64,000 nt of DNA from Iris pallida. Taxonomy: Eukaryota; Streptophyta; Magnoliopsida; Asparagales; Iridaceae. The position numbers and the translations under genes are program-made. Shown here in pieces: positions 10,426-21,405 of the stretch. The number at the start of each line of letters is the position of its first letter. Position 1 is the stretch's first letter. The notes below the pieces were generated by a model, which was given only the letters and a program-made list of their open reading frames with translations, made no database searches and was not told the origin of the DNA. The DNA lies in the NCBI GenBank assembly GCA_029216955.1, contig JANAVB010031417.1, positions 19,706,345-19,770,344 of the forward strand. Reading direction: 5' to 3'.

Positions 10426-12834
10426 TGTAGTGCCCCGTCCCGCTCAGTCAATCGGCAGAATTAAAACGCCAACGGCGTTCGGACTTAGCCTTGCAACGGC
10501 TATTCGAAGACATCGCTCGGTCGAAGCGACCGCTCGCTCAGGTGGGGTAGTTTCGGTGAACTTGCCTCATATTTTCCTTCACATAATAAATCGCATGTTT
10601 TCAACTTGCACAAGTAGGCTTGATAATAAAAGAGACGAATCCACATAGCTAAAGGGAATAATCCCGACGGGTTGAATTGAGTTAGAATATGGAAAGGTCC
10701 AACGGCCATCTTAGAGTTGGTGCACGGCGTGCTTTGAAAATGACACTCGATCCTTCGTCCCATGGCTTGGGAGAAGGAAAGTTGGTTGAGTCGGCGAAGT
10801 TTTGAGCATAGCCTAAGTCATAGGCGTCGCCCGCATGAATGCTTCATAAAGCATGCACGGTCCTGTCGTCCAAGGCTTGGCATAGCCTTGGCTTGCCCCA
10901 TGAGTTAAGTTGCGTTGCACAGCTTGTGCCATAAGTCTAGGCACCCAAATGACTTGGTCGTTCAAAGTTGAACGCGTGTACGGCACGTTCCATCGTGGCA
11001 AGGCTTGACGCGGCCTTTGCTCGTTAAGTTGTAGGCTTGAGTAAGTTAGGCAAAGTTATGTCGGTCGACCTAAGTCATTCGAAGTGCAGTCCCGCTCGTT
11101 CTGCGGTTGTCAGGTTAAATAGTCCCACGATCCCAAGGCCCGTCATATAAATTATGACTTGGGCGATAGCGTCGCGTAGATCGAAAGTCGGTTTGAGGCA
11201 CGATACACGGACCTAGTGTTAAGGCAGGAACCACGGTTGGTTGAATGAGTTTTGGAGAAAGGATTATTGAATAGGCATTGAGCTGAATGAAATGATATGG
11301 TAACATGGAAAGAATGCTCGCGACCGTGGGTCGTCGAGGGGTCTCAAATGATAGAAAGAATGCTCACGACCGTGGGTCGTCGAGGGGTCTCAAATGATAG
11401 ATGGTTTGATATTGGTTTTGAAAGAGATGGTGACATTGGAAGAGGAATGACTGTGTGAGACGTCAGTTTGTGTCGAGTCTTGTATGGTCATTGCACAACT
11501 TGTCGACAAGGAGGAGTTTCCACGCGCGACAACCCTGGGCGCCATGGGACCGCGGCGTTCCGGAGGGAAACACGGTATAGCCGTAGCTGGACGAACCGCT
11601 CGGGTCATTCGGGAACTTTCAGCGGGGCTAGCTACTTGCGCTGAAAGGGTCGCCGAATGGCAAGGCTATAGTTCATGATAGCTTGTGATGTTAGTGACCA
11701 ATTCATATAGATGGGTCGGCACGGGCGGAAATCCGCGTGTGTGCCTTTGGATTGAGTCAGTTGGATGGGTGTATAGTTAGAACACAAGGTTTGGTCCTAA
11801 GATTGACATCAACATAGGCGACGTGCTACGGCACGAGATGTGGCGTCGGGTCTTAAGTTGTCGGCATATAAGTTGCATAAGTTGGTTTGAGTTGTCTTGA
11901 GTCTAAGTCAGGAACTGCCGCAAGGCAAAGTTGGTCGAGTGGCACTTAGCCCACAAGTCTTGGATTGGGTCGGATGATGGTTAGTAGCAAAGGGCCGCAA
12001 GGCGGCGATACGTTTGAGTCACATTGAGTTGTTGGCACGGTATGATGGATTCGTAGCACGGTCACAAGGAATGGAGCCTTATCGCGTAGTTGCGTCTCTG
12101 ATTTTGGCCGAAAGGCAAGCATGACTGGATAGGTTAACGTTGTTGAGTCGACATCGATGTTGCAAGCACGGGATGGTCTTGAAATACAAATAGGCAAGGC
12201 GTCGGTCCTAAAACTGATCCTAAGGCAAGAGTAGAAAGACAATCATAAAGGGAACTAAGTTGCACAAAAGTAAATCAAACGTGTCGGGTTTGTATGGGTG
12301 GGCGAGGAGCTCATTCCACCAGTACAGTTGAGTACTGACACCCACATAGTTTACATGTGCAGGCACAGGTAGAAGCTCGTGGCGCGGGGCTCGCTTGGAT
12401 GCGTCGAGGCATGGAGTTCCTTGGCGACTCGAAGCGTGCAGCCGCATGGATTAAAGACTTATACGGGACATAATGTATGGACGTCGCCTTCCGAAGCTTC
12501 CGCTGGATCAAGACTTGTAATTGAGAGATGAGAGAGAGCTGAGTGACTTGTAATGTGAGCTTGAGTGAGCTTGAGAGAATTGTAATCTTGGCATTGCGCC
12601 CCAATGTAATCTTTGTTTCAATATCAATAAAAGAGTGTTTTGGAATGACTTGTGTTTTGCTTCAAATTTCCGCTGCTATTATTCAATGTCTCTGCATGGG
12701 ACTTCTGTGCGACGATCCCGTCGCAGCCGCTGAAATCGGCCGTTATGGAACCCGCCTTGCACGAGCGCAATCTAGGCTCGTGCGGCATCACGCCTTAGCG
12801 AGGACGATCGCTCCTACGGGAGCGGGGCGTGACA
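10426..12834 (+). mobile_element. LTR C: 2.4-kb plus-strand solo LTR nested in LTR A
   Basis: Begins TGTAGTGCCCCGTCCCGC and ends GAGCGGGGCGTGACA. The target duplication TGGTC is perfect (10421-10425 and 12835-12839). A polyadenylation-type CAATAAAAG lies at about 12625, followed by a downstream stretch as expected for R/U5. The interior is moderately GC-rich without conserved domains. It includes a 46-48-bp direct repeat (about 11307-11400). Its start differs from LTRs A and B, so it is a different family. No second LTR or pol was found, so it is read as a solo LTR. Confidence 0.8.
11307..11400 (+). repeat. Tandem duplication of about 47 bp inside LTR C
   Basis: Two almost identical units, each reading AAAGAATGCTC(G/A)CGACCGTG and continuing to GGGGTCTCAAATGATAG, follow one another directly. 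Confidence 0.9.
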
Positions 12835-13148
12835 TGGTCTGGGGGTCCTTTTTATAGGGTTAGGAGGTCGGTTAGGGTCTTGGGTCGGCCGGAAATAGCG
12901 GGGCAGGAGGCTGCTTGCGACTAATTAACCGATTTAAAACCATTGACATAATTGCAAACTGATATAAATTTTTTTTATAATATTACAAAACGATATTAAA
13001 TTTTTTAATTAATTACAAAATGATATATTTTAACTTAAAAACTATTTAAAAATTCTAGAAAAATTCCTAAAAATCATAATAAATTATTTTAAAGCTGAAC
13101 ATGTCATTAGCAACTAATTAACACTAATTAAATTAAATTTGAAAAACA

Positions 13149-13388
13149 GGGGCTGACAACGGTGTTGAAGGAGAAGGGGTTGGGGTTGGTCATAGCGGAG
13201 AAAAGGTAGGTGGCGAAGGAATGGTCGACGTCGGCGACGCGGTGGAGGAGGCTGCTTGCGACGAAGGGGTTGTGGAAGAGGCCGGCGACGACGGCGTGGG
13301 CGAGTATGGAGCGGAGGCGACGGAGGGAGGAGCGGTGCAAGAGGATCTTGAGGCGGGGGTGCCGTTGGAACAACCGGTTGCTCCGCAC
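13149..13388 (-). pseudogene. PPR protein gene relic, part 1 (N-terminus)
   Basis: An 80-codon minus-strand frame starting at ATG 13388. It has the usual start of a plant PLS-type PPR protein: RHPRLKILLHRSSLRRLRSI, then LAHAVVAGLFHNPFVAS, HSFATYLFSAMTNPNPFSFN and TVV. It ends exactly at the TG of LTR A. The next coding piece is 8.4 kb away at 4708, in the same reading frame once one 5-bp target copy is discounted. The first residues (before about position 15) do not look like a clear organellar targeting peptide, and an upstream in-frame start could have existed. The transcript would have to read through three LTRs, so the gene is most likely dead. Confidence 0.75.
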
Positions 13389-13498
13389 CCAACATGGGAC
13401 CTCCTCCTCTCTTATAGAGAGAGGGGCAATTTAGTCCTTTCATCATCGTTGAACCAAAGCACATGGGTCGGACCAAAAACCCACTATGCTTTATATTA

Positions 13499-13705
13499 TC
13501 TATTCTACTATATAATAGGAAAACTTAGATGGTGAAACTTTTGAATTCCGAAAATACCCTTATATATTTATACTAATTAAAAATAGTTCATTAATTTTAA
13601 TAAGGACAACTTAGTAATTAGGAAGACTACCCTTTGGTCTTCCTAAAGAGTCTTCCTAAATCAATTAAAAAATATTAAAATACGTGCAAGGCACGTGCAC
13701 GTATG

Positions 13706-13706
<1 letters not shown>
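13499..13706 (+). mobile_element. Short Helitron-like element
   Basis: Starts with TC after A/T (TCTATTCTACTATATAATAG), nearly the same start as the minus-strand element at 2828. It ends in an ACGTGCAAGGCACGT hairpin with no clear CTAG, running into an (AT)n tract. No ORF. Confidence 0.4.

Positions 13707-13707
<1 letters not shown>

Positions 13708-13777
<70 letters not shown>
13708..13777. repeat. (AT)n microsatellite
   Basis: About 35 AT units. On the right it adjoins a fragment (13794-13836) similar to the tail of the SINE-like repeat at 41.87-42.03 kb (TTGAAG.AATGG...GCGAACT). Confidence 0.95.
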
Positions 13778-13782
<5 letters not shown>

Positions 13783-14163
13783 TATTTTTGTTTTGAAGTA
13801 ATGGATAATTATTGCGAACTCGCATCCACTGGAGTATATATAAAACACGTGTTGATGGTAGTTAATTATAAGAATTAATTTTTTTAACTAATTAGTGCGT
13901 AATATAAAAACGGTTTGGACGGTTTAATTTTAAGCTGTTTGGAAGCCGCATTATAATAGTAGAGGTTTGTAAGGTATACTCCTGAATGTTTCCATTAGTT
14001 AACAAATGTGTGCACTATTTGGAGAATAAAACCAACATGTTTTTAGAGGCTAGACTGCTAGCTGATATATTTATAGGAGGATTATTCCTAATTAGTAGTC
14101 GACTTGCTGCCAAATGTTAATTGGTCAATAATTTATGAAAAGTTTTAAGGTATTGATATATAA

Positions 14164-14583
14164 GGGTCTGCTTGGTAACGGTGTTTTCACCGTTTTTGGG
14201 TATTTTTGAACCAACCATTTATGAAAACCACTGTCTGTTAATTTTTTTTTGAGGCAATGGTTTTGGTCGGCTCAAAAACCCGTCAAAATTGGTGTAATGT
14301 AATTTTGGATGGCTTTATAAACACCCCAAATCGGTGGATTTTGAAGATTATTATTATTTTATTCCATTTATGTACTCACCAAAAATATATAATTATACCT
14401 GCTAATACCCTTTCCTATTTAATTTTATTTGTTTAAATTTTTTTTCAAAAACAACTTGCTAGTGAATTACCAAACATGAATTGGACTGATTTAAAATCCG
14501 CTAATCGAATCCCTCGTAACCGTTCATAATTGGTACTCTTAAAATATCTCATAACCGTTACCCTATCATTGCCAAACGGACCC
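14164..14583. mobile_element. TIR element (MITE), 420 bp
   Basis: Left end GGGTCTGCTTGGTAACGGT; the reverse complement of the right end is GGGTCCGTTTGGCAATGATAG, with GGTAACGGT a few bases on. Flanking TAA at 14161-14163 and 14584-14586 gives a 3-bp TWA-type duplication, as in Harbinger-type MITEs. Non-coding. Confidence 0.65.
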
Positions 14584-14586
14584 TAA

Positions 14587-15092
14587 ATGTTTCTTATATT
14601 TTCTTTCTCATGAATCATTTCTTGGTCGTCTTCTAATAAACCAGAGAAGTATCCCTCCATGATTTCTCTCATCAGCATTTATAAATCTAATTCTCCTTCT
14701 AGAAAATAAAATATTATATGGTATTTTGTCCAATCAGAAAAATCTGATGACATAGAAAACAAAGTCTTTGATTGTTGTTGTCTGCTTCGACCAAGTGCCA
14801 AAACGAAAGATCATACGATGATTTGTTATGACATTGATTATGTTGCTTCTGTCATATATATATAATTAGTTTAAATACTATCGTAAACTTATACTTCCAG
14901 TTTCTGTGTGCTTTCAGTTGTGAGAGATTTTGAAGGAGAATTCTTAAACAAGCAATCTGTGCTTGATAGGTAAGCAAGCCAGAGTTCTTAAGCATTCGGA
15001 TTATTTATTTCTGATGCTAAGAAATTTGAAAACTATTTTTGATGGCATGACATGTTGGATAGGATTGCCAATTTGTCATATGCATATCAATT

Positions 15093-15096
<4 letters not shown>
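14587..15096. other. Non-coding, nothing recognised
   Basis: AT-rich sequence without a convincing open frame or element boundary. Confidence 0.4.
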
Positions 15097-15188
<92 letters not shown>

Positions 15189-15210
15189 ATTTTTTTTTTT
15201 TTTATATATA

Positions 15211-15285
<75 letters not shown>
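15097..15285. repeat. (AT)n tract interrupted by a T-rich piece
   Basis: Two AT arrays (about 15097-15183 and 15216-15285) around a T-rich spacer. The Ile-Tyr repeat ORFs on both strands are artefacts. Confidence 0.95.
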
Positions 15286-15288
<3 letters not shown>

Positions 15289-15644
15289 AGCGGATCAAAA
15301 GCCTCCCTTAGAAAGCCCCCCAAAACTCCCCTCACTCTAATTCGTAATATTAATGTTAATATTAATGTTAATATTAATATTAATGTTAATATTAATATTA
15401 ATATTAATGTTAATGTTAATATTAATTTTTTTTAATTTTTTTATATTAATGTTAATGTTAATGTTAATATTAATGTTAATGTTAATGTTAATATTAATTT
15501 TAAAGTTAAGTTTAATGTTAATTTTAGTATTTAATGTTAATATTAACATTAAAATTAACATTAACATTAATATTAACATTAAATTACGCATTAGAGTGAG
15601 GGGAATTTTTGGGGTGCTTTCTAAGGAGGACTTTTGATCCGCTT

Positions 15645-15646
<2 letters not shown>
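15286..15646. mobile_element. TIR element with a TTAATG/TTAATA hexamer core, inserted in an (AT)n tract
   Basis: Left end GGGAGCGGATCAAAAG; right end CTTTTGATCCGCTTCC. The TIRs extend inward through AGAAAGC.CCCC and the 'CCTCACTCTAAT' / 'ATTAGAGTGAGG' blocks, about 55-60 bp. The 240-bp core is a TTAATG/TTAATA array that changes to the complementary ATTAAC/ATTAAT form near 15540, so the whole element can fold on itself. (AT)n lies directly on both sides, consistent with insertion into a TA repeat. Confidence 0.75.

Positions 15647-15726
<80 letters not shown>
15647..15726. repeat. (AT)n microsatellite
   Basis: Right-hand continuation of the AT array interrupted by the TIR element at 15286-15646. 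Confidence 0.95.
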
Positions 15727-15729
<3 letters not shown>

Positions 15730-16744
15730 AACATTTGAATCAGAATAATTTTTGTTTTACTACTCATGCCAGAAAGTTTAGGACTTACTAGCGTGTGGAT
15801 CATAAGCCTTCATTAAATTAACAAGATTTTTATATCATGGAGAATGTGACATGTAACTAATATACTCATATCGATCTTAAATTTATAGCAAAGGCACAAA
15901 ACTGTCTACAAGTTACATTTGATTCTTGACTCTTCTCTGCACAGCAAATTGCCACGTTTTGCTTAGTCAAGTGTTTCTTAATTCTTAGTGCCACAGGTTA
16001 CACAACCATTGGAACACCATATGAAAAGAACCAAAGCTTGTGTCGAAAATGTTCTAAACTATCTTTACAAAGATAATTTAAAATATATGTAAAGATTGCA
16101 AACTGCTCAATCTTCAATTTCTGGATTTGTTTTTAAGTGGGTGTATTTTTTGTGTGGAAAAATGACTTGTCTAGGATTCCGAGTAGAGGAACTACACTAG
16201 CAAGTAGGCTAAACTTGTCATTTTGAAATCACAAATTATTTTTCAAGTTGAAGTTGCCGAGATCCTTTTTTATGTCTCTTTCTTTAATTATTTGGTGATT
16301 GATGTGGAAGATATTAAGAAGTAAGTACTCTCGATCCGGGCCAGCCCACGAAATTGGATTGCTCTATTCAGAGCTTGTTTTGGTAGACTCTTGATCTTTA
16401 TTGTGAACCGATCATGGAGGGTCACCAGATTGACTCCAATCTCTTGTGATATCATACTGAACCTGGGGGTCGTCCCAAACAAAGGGGTTACCTAAGTCCA
16501 AAATCTTGTCTGGCTTACCTTTGGTACGGCCTTGCCCTTAATCGTATGAAGCATGAGATTATTCCAGGAATTGTCAGTGGAAAATTATTCTCAGGTTGAG
16601 TATGAAGGGTTATACGAGAAGGTTCTCTCCGAGGGGTAGAGTATGATCTCAAATAATCAAGTGAAATTAAAATTGCGGAAAACTTGGGTACATTGTTCCA
16701 AAACTCTTGTCAAATACTTCTCATGATGTATTCTGGGAATAATT
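15727..16744. other. Non-coding, nothing recognised
   Basis: About 1 kb with no long frame and no element ends that I can pair. It lies just beyond the truncated duplicate of the bHLH 3' region. Confidence 0.4.
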
Positions 16745-17592
16745 TTGATAAACTGACAAATGGCAATCATCCTCCACCTATTTCGGCGAAAAAAAAGTAA
16801 AGAGAATGATTAATTAAAACATAAAACCAATGAGTAATTTGTATCGTGTCGGTATCTGTGTCCCCGTGCAGAACACGAGGAAAGTAATGTGGGTAAGAGC
16901 ATCCACACTTGTCTATATTTAAAAATTATTAAAAAACCTAAGAGCATCTCCAACCCTATTGTGAGTTTAGAAAAAATGGTTGCCACATAGGAATGACAAA
17001 CTTTCATTCCAAAAATTCTTCTCCAATGCAAATGTAGAATAAAACATGAAGTTGACATGGCAATGACATGACAAGGAGAATGTGAAGTTGGTTGTCTAGA
17101 TCTAGATAATGTACTTCACAATGACTTTGTCTCCACATCATCAATTATGAATAGAAATATTTATAAAAAAGTTGAAAAAGTGAAGAAGTTGTTTTGGAAG
17201 TTGAAAAAAAATACTTTTTATTGTCTCCTCGATACTTTTGCATTGGAGAGAGTATTTCTATCTCATTGTCTTTTGAGATATAATTTTGCCACATAAACAA
17301 GACATTGTCTTGTGGCTCATGCCACATAGGAGCCACCTAAGACTCACAACACTTAACAAGACAATAGGGTTGGAGATGCTCTAAGAGACACTCCACAATT
17401 TGAGGGTGGTTATAGCTCCTCTACATTCATTCCTTGGCCAATTAAAATTAACTATTCTTACAAAAGAAAAAAAAAAAAGGTGGGAGAAAAACCTGACCAA
17501 ATAGGGAACGAAAAAAAAAGGAAAAAAATAAAAAATATTAATTTAAAACATTTGTTTGGAACGTAGCATTGTATGTTAATATTAAAAAGATA
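16745..17592 (-). pseudogene. Duplicated fragment of the bHLH intron 2/exon 3 border region
   Basis: This segment parallels 18186-19135. The shared start contains the reverse complement of the splice acceptor and first codons of bHLH exon 3 (here a VEDDCHL-like reading, against VEEDCHL in the gene). It is followed by the same 'AACCAATGAGTAATTTGTAT' intron sequence and, beyond a MITE, by 'AGAGACACTCCAC' and 'TATAGCTCCTCTACA'. Only about the first seven codons of exon 3 are clearly present, so it is a non-functional partial copy. Both copies carry a MITE at the same position, but of different families. Confidence 0.75.
16942..17381. mobile_element. MITE of the GAGCATCTCCAACC family, copy 1
   Basis: Ends GAGCATCTCCAACCCTATTG and CAATAGGGTTGGAGATGCTC are exact inverted repeats. 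TAA flanks both sides (16939-16941, 17382-17384). The internal sequence matches the copy at 47197-47625. Harbinger/Tourist-like. Confidence 0.85.
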
Positions 17593-17602
17593 AACGATTA
17601 AA

Positions 17603-17609
17603 ATTAACT

Positions 17610-17652
<43 letters not shown>
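17603..17652. repeat. (CT)n microsatellite followed by (CA)n
   Basis: About 20 CT units, then a short CA run. Arg-Glu repeat ORFs through it are artefacts. Confidence 0.95.
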
Positions 17653-17655
<3 letters not shown>

Positions 17656-18113
17656 ACACACACACACCGCTGCTGCTGCCATGTCTTCACTGAATAATTT
17701 TTTCTCAACAGAGGAATCATCATCAAGCTCAACAGACCCACTATAAACATGTTAAAAAAAGTCTTGTCAGTAGACACAATCAACAATTGTCAACTAGTGA
17801 CACCTATGGTTTTACAACGCAGGCATAGCCTATATAAGGAGGAGCTAGTCCTTTTCCTCTCTTTTAGAAACAACATCACTAGAGAATCATCAATCACTAG
17901 AGTCTCCTCTCATCTTCTAATCATTCATCTTGACTCCCTTTTTTTCCCCTAAATGGTACCACCCTCTTCAGTAGATCTATAGGAGTAGTAGGCGTTCAAA
18001 AGTAGTACATTTTTTGGTTTCATGCTCGCCAGTGGTCACCACATTGTCAACTTGTTCACAAGCAGAGGAATTAAAGGACTTGAAGAGTGGTAACTAAGTA
18101 TATCAGAAAAACT
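17653..18113. other. Downstream flank of the bHLH gene
   Basis: No further coding sequence. It contains the gene's 3' UTR (minus strand, to the left of 18114), whose end cannot be fixed. It also lies between the two copies of the duplicated segment. Confidence 0.4.
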
Positions 18114-21100
18114 TCAGATTACACCAGCCTCCTCCTGTATCTTGCCAACCATGTGATAAACTGCTGTCGCGATGTCGTCTACCGACGTCAAATGGCAATC
18201 CTCCTCCACCTATTCCGGCGGAAAAAAAAATTTTAGGAATGATCAAGTAAGACATGAAACCAATGAGTAATTTGTATCGTGTCAGTATCTGTGTCGGTGC
18301 ATAACATTTCCTAAAGTAATGTGGGTACGATCATCCACACTTGTCTATATTTGAAAAAATTTCATAGAAAGCTAAGGCCATCTCCGATGGTAATTTCTAA
18401 AATTGAGTTTCTATACTACTTGGCATTGTATTTTGAGGAGAATTACTTTCCTGCATATTGTTTTTTACTTTTCCGTAATTTCTTACTTGGATGGATGGAA
18501 TCACTTTTCCCTCTAATTCTTCTTCATTGGGAATCACCTTCCTTTCCTACTCAATTCCTTTGGCACCCAAACATAGGAAAGTAATCAATTTTCTTTTCCA
18601 CTCCGAAGATTCCGCTAACCAAACCAGGCCTAAGAGTTTTTACATAGAAATTGTACAAACAAAACAAATACTCTCCAATTGTTCTCCATTTCTATGATAG
18701 GTGTCACAAAATAAATGATCAATTTAATGCTGCGGGGTCCAATAATAATTGTCATGAGAGATGTAGAATTTCTACGACATGTAGAAACTCTTATAGAAAT
18801 TTTTCATCCTACATCATTGCCAGTTAGGATAGAAATGATGATAGAAACTACGATTGAGAGAAGTTTCTTCTAAAATGGATTTCTTCCATAGAAATAGGGA
18901 AGATAGAAACCCCATTGGAGATGGCCAAGAGACACTCCACATTTTGAAGGTGATTATAGCTCCTCTACACTCATTCATGGGCCCACTAAAATTAAATGTT
19001 CTTACAAAAAAAAGTGGAAGAAAAAAATATGACCAAATATGAAAGAAAAATTAATATATATATAATTAATTAATTTGGAATATTTGTTTAGAGTGTTTTA
19101 TTGTAACTTAATATTAAAAAAATAATCCAAAAGTAATACTTTATGAAAAAGTTCATGGAACTAGGAGGAGACGGCTGTCTATTGGCTGGGCCGTGGGGCC
19201 CACAAAAACCACACGCTCCGCTATATTCGGCCAGACGGGAGAACTAATGGGAGGCCGACACGTGACACTGATTCACCAGCAGTCCCCCCACGCGGTCCGT
19301 AACAAATCGTTAATAATTTATACAATTTGTAAAAATTTGGAGTCTCTCTACCTTGGAGTGCGGATGTTCTAGGTTATGGGCTGATGTCGTTACCTTGAGA
19401 CTGAAGGAGTAGAGGACCATCTGGTCCACGGTGGTGACGTTGAGGTGGAGGGTCGTCAGCCGCAGGCCCTGCAGGACCAGCACCATCTTCAGCAGCTGCT
19501 TCGGCCGCTGCTTCGTGAGGACCTTGAGGTTGGCGTGGCTCTCGACCATCGTCACCTCGATGTCGGCCACCGCAGAGCGGTTCTTCGCGACGGTTTCGTT
19601 AGCGGCGTTCGTGCCGGCGGTGGACGTAGTATTCCTGCATTGTGCGGAGGTCGAGTACTGCGGGAAGGTGAAAAAGTCGGAGAAGGGGCCGGCGGAGGAG
19701 GAGGAGGAGCTGCCTGAGGGATTAATAGGCGTCTGCTTGTGCCGTCGCCGCGCCTCGAGCGACTGGAGGAGTTGCTCGAGTTCCTTGACAAAATTTATCG
19801 CGCCGCCGACGATTGACGCTTGATCACCCTGTCCACATTGAACCAACACTTTGGTTCGTAAGAATGGGTTGGTTTGGAAATTATCAAACGCAACAATTAT
19901 GCTATTTGGCTCCCAAAATATTTGGATGATATCATCTTCCATTATGTGACATCTGACATAACAGTTGACATAACAAATTTTAATCCAAAACATTAATTAC
20001 CCAAAAAATTTAATTTTAATATTAACATTAATTTTAATATTAATATTAATGTTAATATTAATTTTAATGTTAAGATTAATTTAATATTTATTTTAAGGTT
20101 AATTTTAATGTTAAGGTTAATTTTAATGTTAATTATTAGGTTAATTTAATTTTAATTTTAATTTTAATTTTAATTTTAATTTTTGCTATGTCATGTCAAC
20201 AACTATATCATATGTCACATAATGAAAGATGACATCATCTAAATATTTTGGGAGCCAAATAGTATTTTTGATATTGCAAACAGACTTGAAACCATTCTAG
20301 TGTGTAAAAATGGAGTTAACTATGATTACGACTTTTCTTATGGAAAGACACATAACTTTCCTTCTAAAGATACGACGCTGTTACCAAATAGTCGAATCCC
20401 AATGGTGCAGAAATTGAAAGCGACTAAACTGAACATCTACGCCTGAAATTTTGTTGCAAGTTTTGTTGGCCAATGGTGAGAGATGAAAGCATATGCAACA
20501 GAGGGGAGTTCATCTTTTGATGCAATGGTGGCTTGCATTTATATATGAGATTCTTTGCAGAGAAAAAGAGAGAGAGAGAGAGACGAAAGCCAAGTCAGCC
20601 AGCCTCTTGAAAAAGGCTTCAGAGCAGAAAAAGTCATTCCAAGTCCTGAAATTTTGGGGTGCACCACTGTACACAACATATGTTTTCACAATTATTGAGA
20701 ACAAAAAGAAGAAGAGGACATGGAAAATTTTGTAGAGCATAAGAACCTCTAGAAATCCAATCCAAGCATCAAAGTCACTATATGTATCATTTCATTCAAA
20801 AATTGCCACATAAAATTAGTGATCAAAACTTGAGTAAACGTTCACATATTCCACTCAACTTGAAAATTACGGTTATTCTACTTTCATATGTGACAATTCT
20901 TGAATAAAACGATGAATATTTATAATATAAGTTTTGGTGGACGGACAAAAATAGACTCCGGCTTATTTACACGTACCCTTTGAACGTAAGAGGGAGGCAT
21001 TAGGGAGCGGAGCACGGTGAGATAGTCGTTCATCAGCTTCCTCCGGTTGCGCTCCACCGCAATGTGCGTCATCCTCTGGTTCTCCACCTCCTCCTCGTTC

Positions 21101-21405
21101 TTGCAACTCTTCGTCCTCCGCCTCTTCTTCCTCCCCACCGCCGCCGCCACTTCCGTCGTCGTCGTCGCGGCCTTCCTCTCCTCCTCCTCGTCTCCGCCGC
21201 CGTTCTGCGTCATCGCCGCCGACGGCAAAGGCAGGCCCGCATCCCACTCCCCGTAACTCCCAACTCCGTCCGCCTTGATCATCTCCTGATCACCACCGAA
21301 GCCGTCGTATAGAAAGCTCCAGCCGCCAAAGCCGAGCAATTCCATGTTCGTGGCGCAACCGAAGGGGTCTTGAGGAAACACCACAGCCTCCAATGCCATG
21401 TTCAT
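18114..21405 (-). CDS. bHLH transcription factor, subfamily Ia (bHLH94/96-like)
   Basis: DNA-binding regulator of the plant group that includes bHLH94, 96, 70 and 57. Three exons on the minus strand: 20977-21405, 19394-19828 and 18114-18209, all phase 0 with GT/AG introns, giving 319 residues. The start ([15 protein letters not shown]) is typical of the family; the in-frame Met3 is an alternative. An Ala/Thr/acidic linker leads to RKKRRR (about 92-97). The basic region (about 108-123, [12 protein letters not shown]) has the His-Glu-Arg residues needed for E-box binding. Exon 2 opens with [18 protein letters not shown], the loop and helix 2. The ACT-like dimerisation domain starts near 225 and is completed by the small exon 3 ([25 protein letters not shown], then stop). 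That exon is too short for ordinary ORF calling, and without it exon 2 would seem to run into intron sequence. Both introns (1148 and 1184 bp) carry MITEs. Confidence 0.9.
18374..18925. mobile_element. MITE of the CCATCTCCAATG family in bHLH intron 2, split by a second insertion
   Basis: Starts GGCCATCTCCGATGG and ends CCATTGGAGATGGCC, with internal landmarks as in 3299-4079. At about 18441-18630 it is interrupted by a different AT-rich insert ending CTAACCAAACCAGGCCTAAG, a common plant MITE terminus. It occupies the position that holds another MITE family in the duplicate segment at 16942. Confidence 0.75.
19902..20262. mobile_element. TIR element with a TTAATG core in bHLH intron 1
   Basis: Left end CTATTTGGCTCCCAAAATAT; right end ATATTTTGGGAGCCAAATAG. 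The TIRs extend over about 50 bp (ATGATATCATCTTCCATTATGTGACAT and its complement, imperfect). The core (about 20015-20185) is a TTAATG/TTAATT array. Same family as 42281-42688. Confidence 0.8.

Larger units (their letters stand above)
4709..13148 (-). mobile_element. LTR A: large minus-strand Gypsy-type solo LTR inserted in the PPR gene, itself split by two LTRs
   Basis: Minus-strand start TGTTTTTCAAATTTAATT at 13148 and end GCGGGTCGTGACA at 4709 give TG...CA ends. The flanking 5-mers are GGCGG (4704-4708) and GGGGC (13149-13153), plausibly one target duplication with two later changes. LTR A proper consists of 12840-13148, 8199-10425 and 4709-5244, about 3.07 kb. A TATA box (CCCTATAAAAAGG on the minus strand, about 12846-12858) lies ahead of a long C-rich leader, as in Tekay-like Gypsy LTRs. 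No gag or pol is present, so it is best read as a solo LTR. Its 3' end resembles that of LTR B, so the two are related families. Confidence 0.75.

Noticed and set aside
13210..13535. Acidic/Gly-rich plus-strand ORFs
   Set aside because: Antisense of the PPR N-terminal fragment.
19431..19823. 130- and 90-residue plus-strand ORFs
   Set aside because: Antisense of bHLH exon 2, which has clear family motifs and splice sites.
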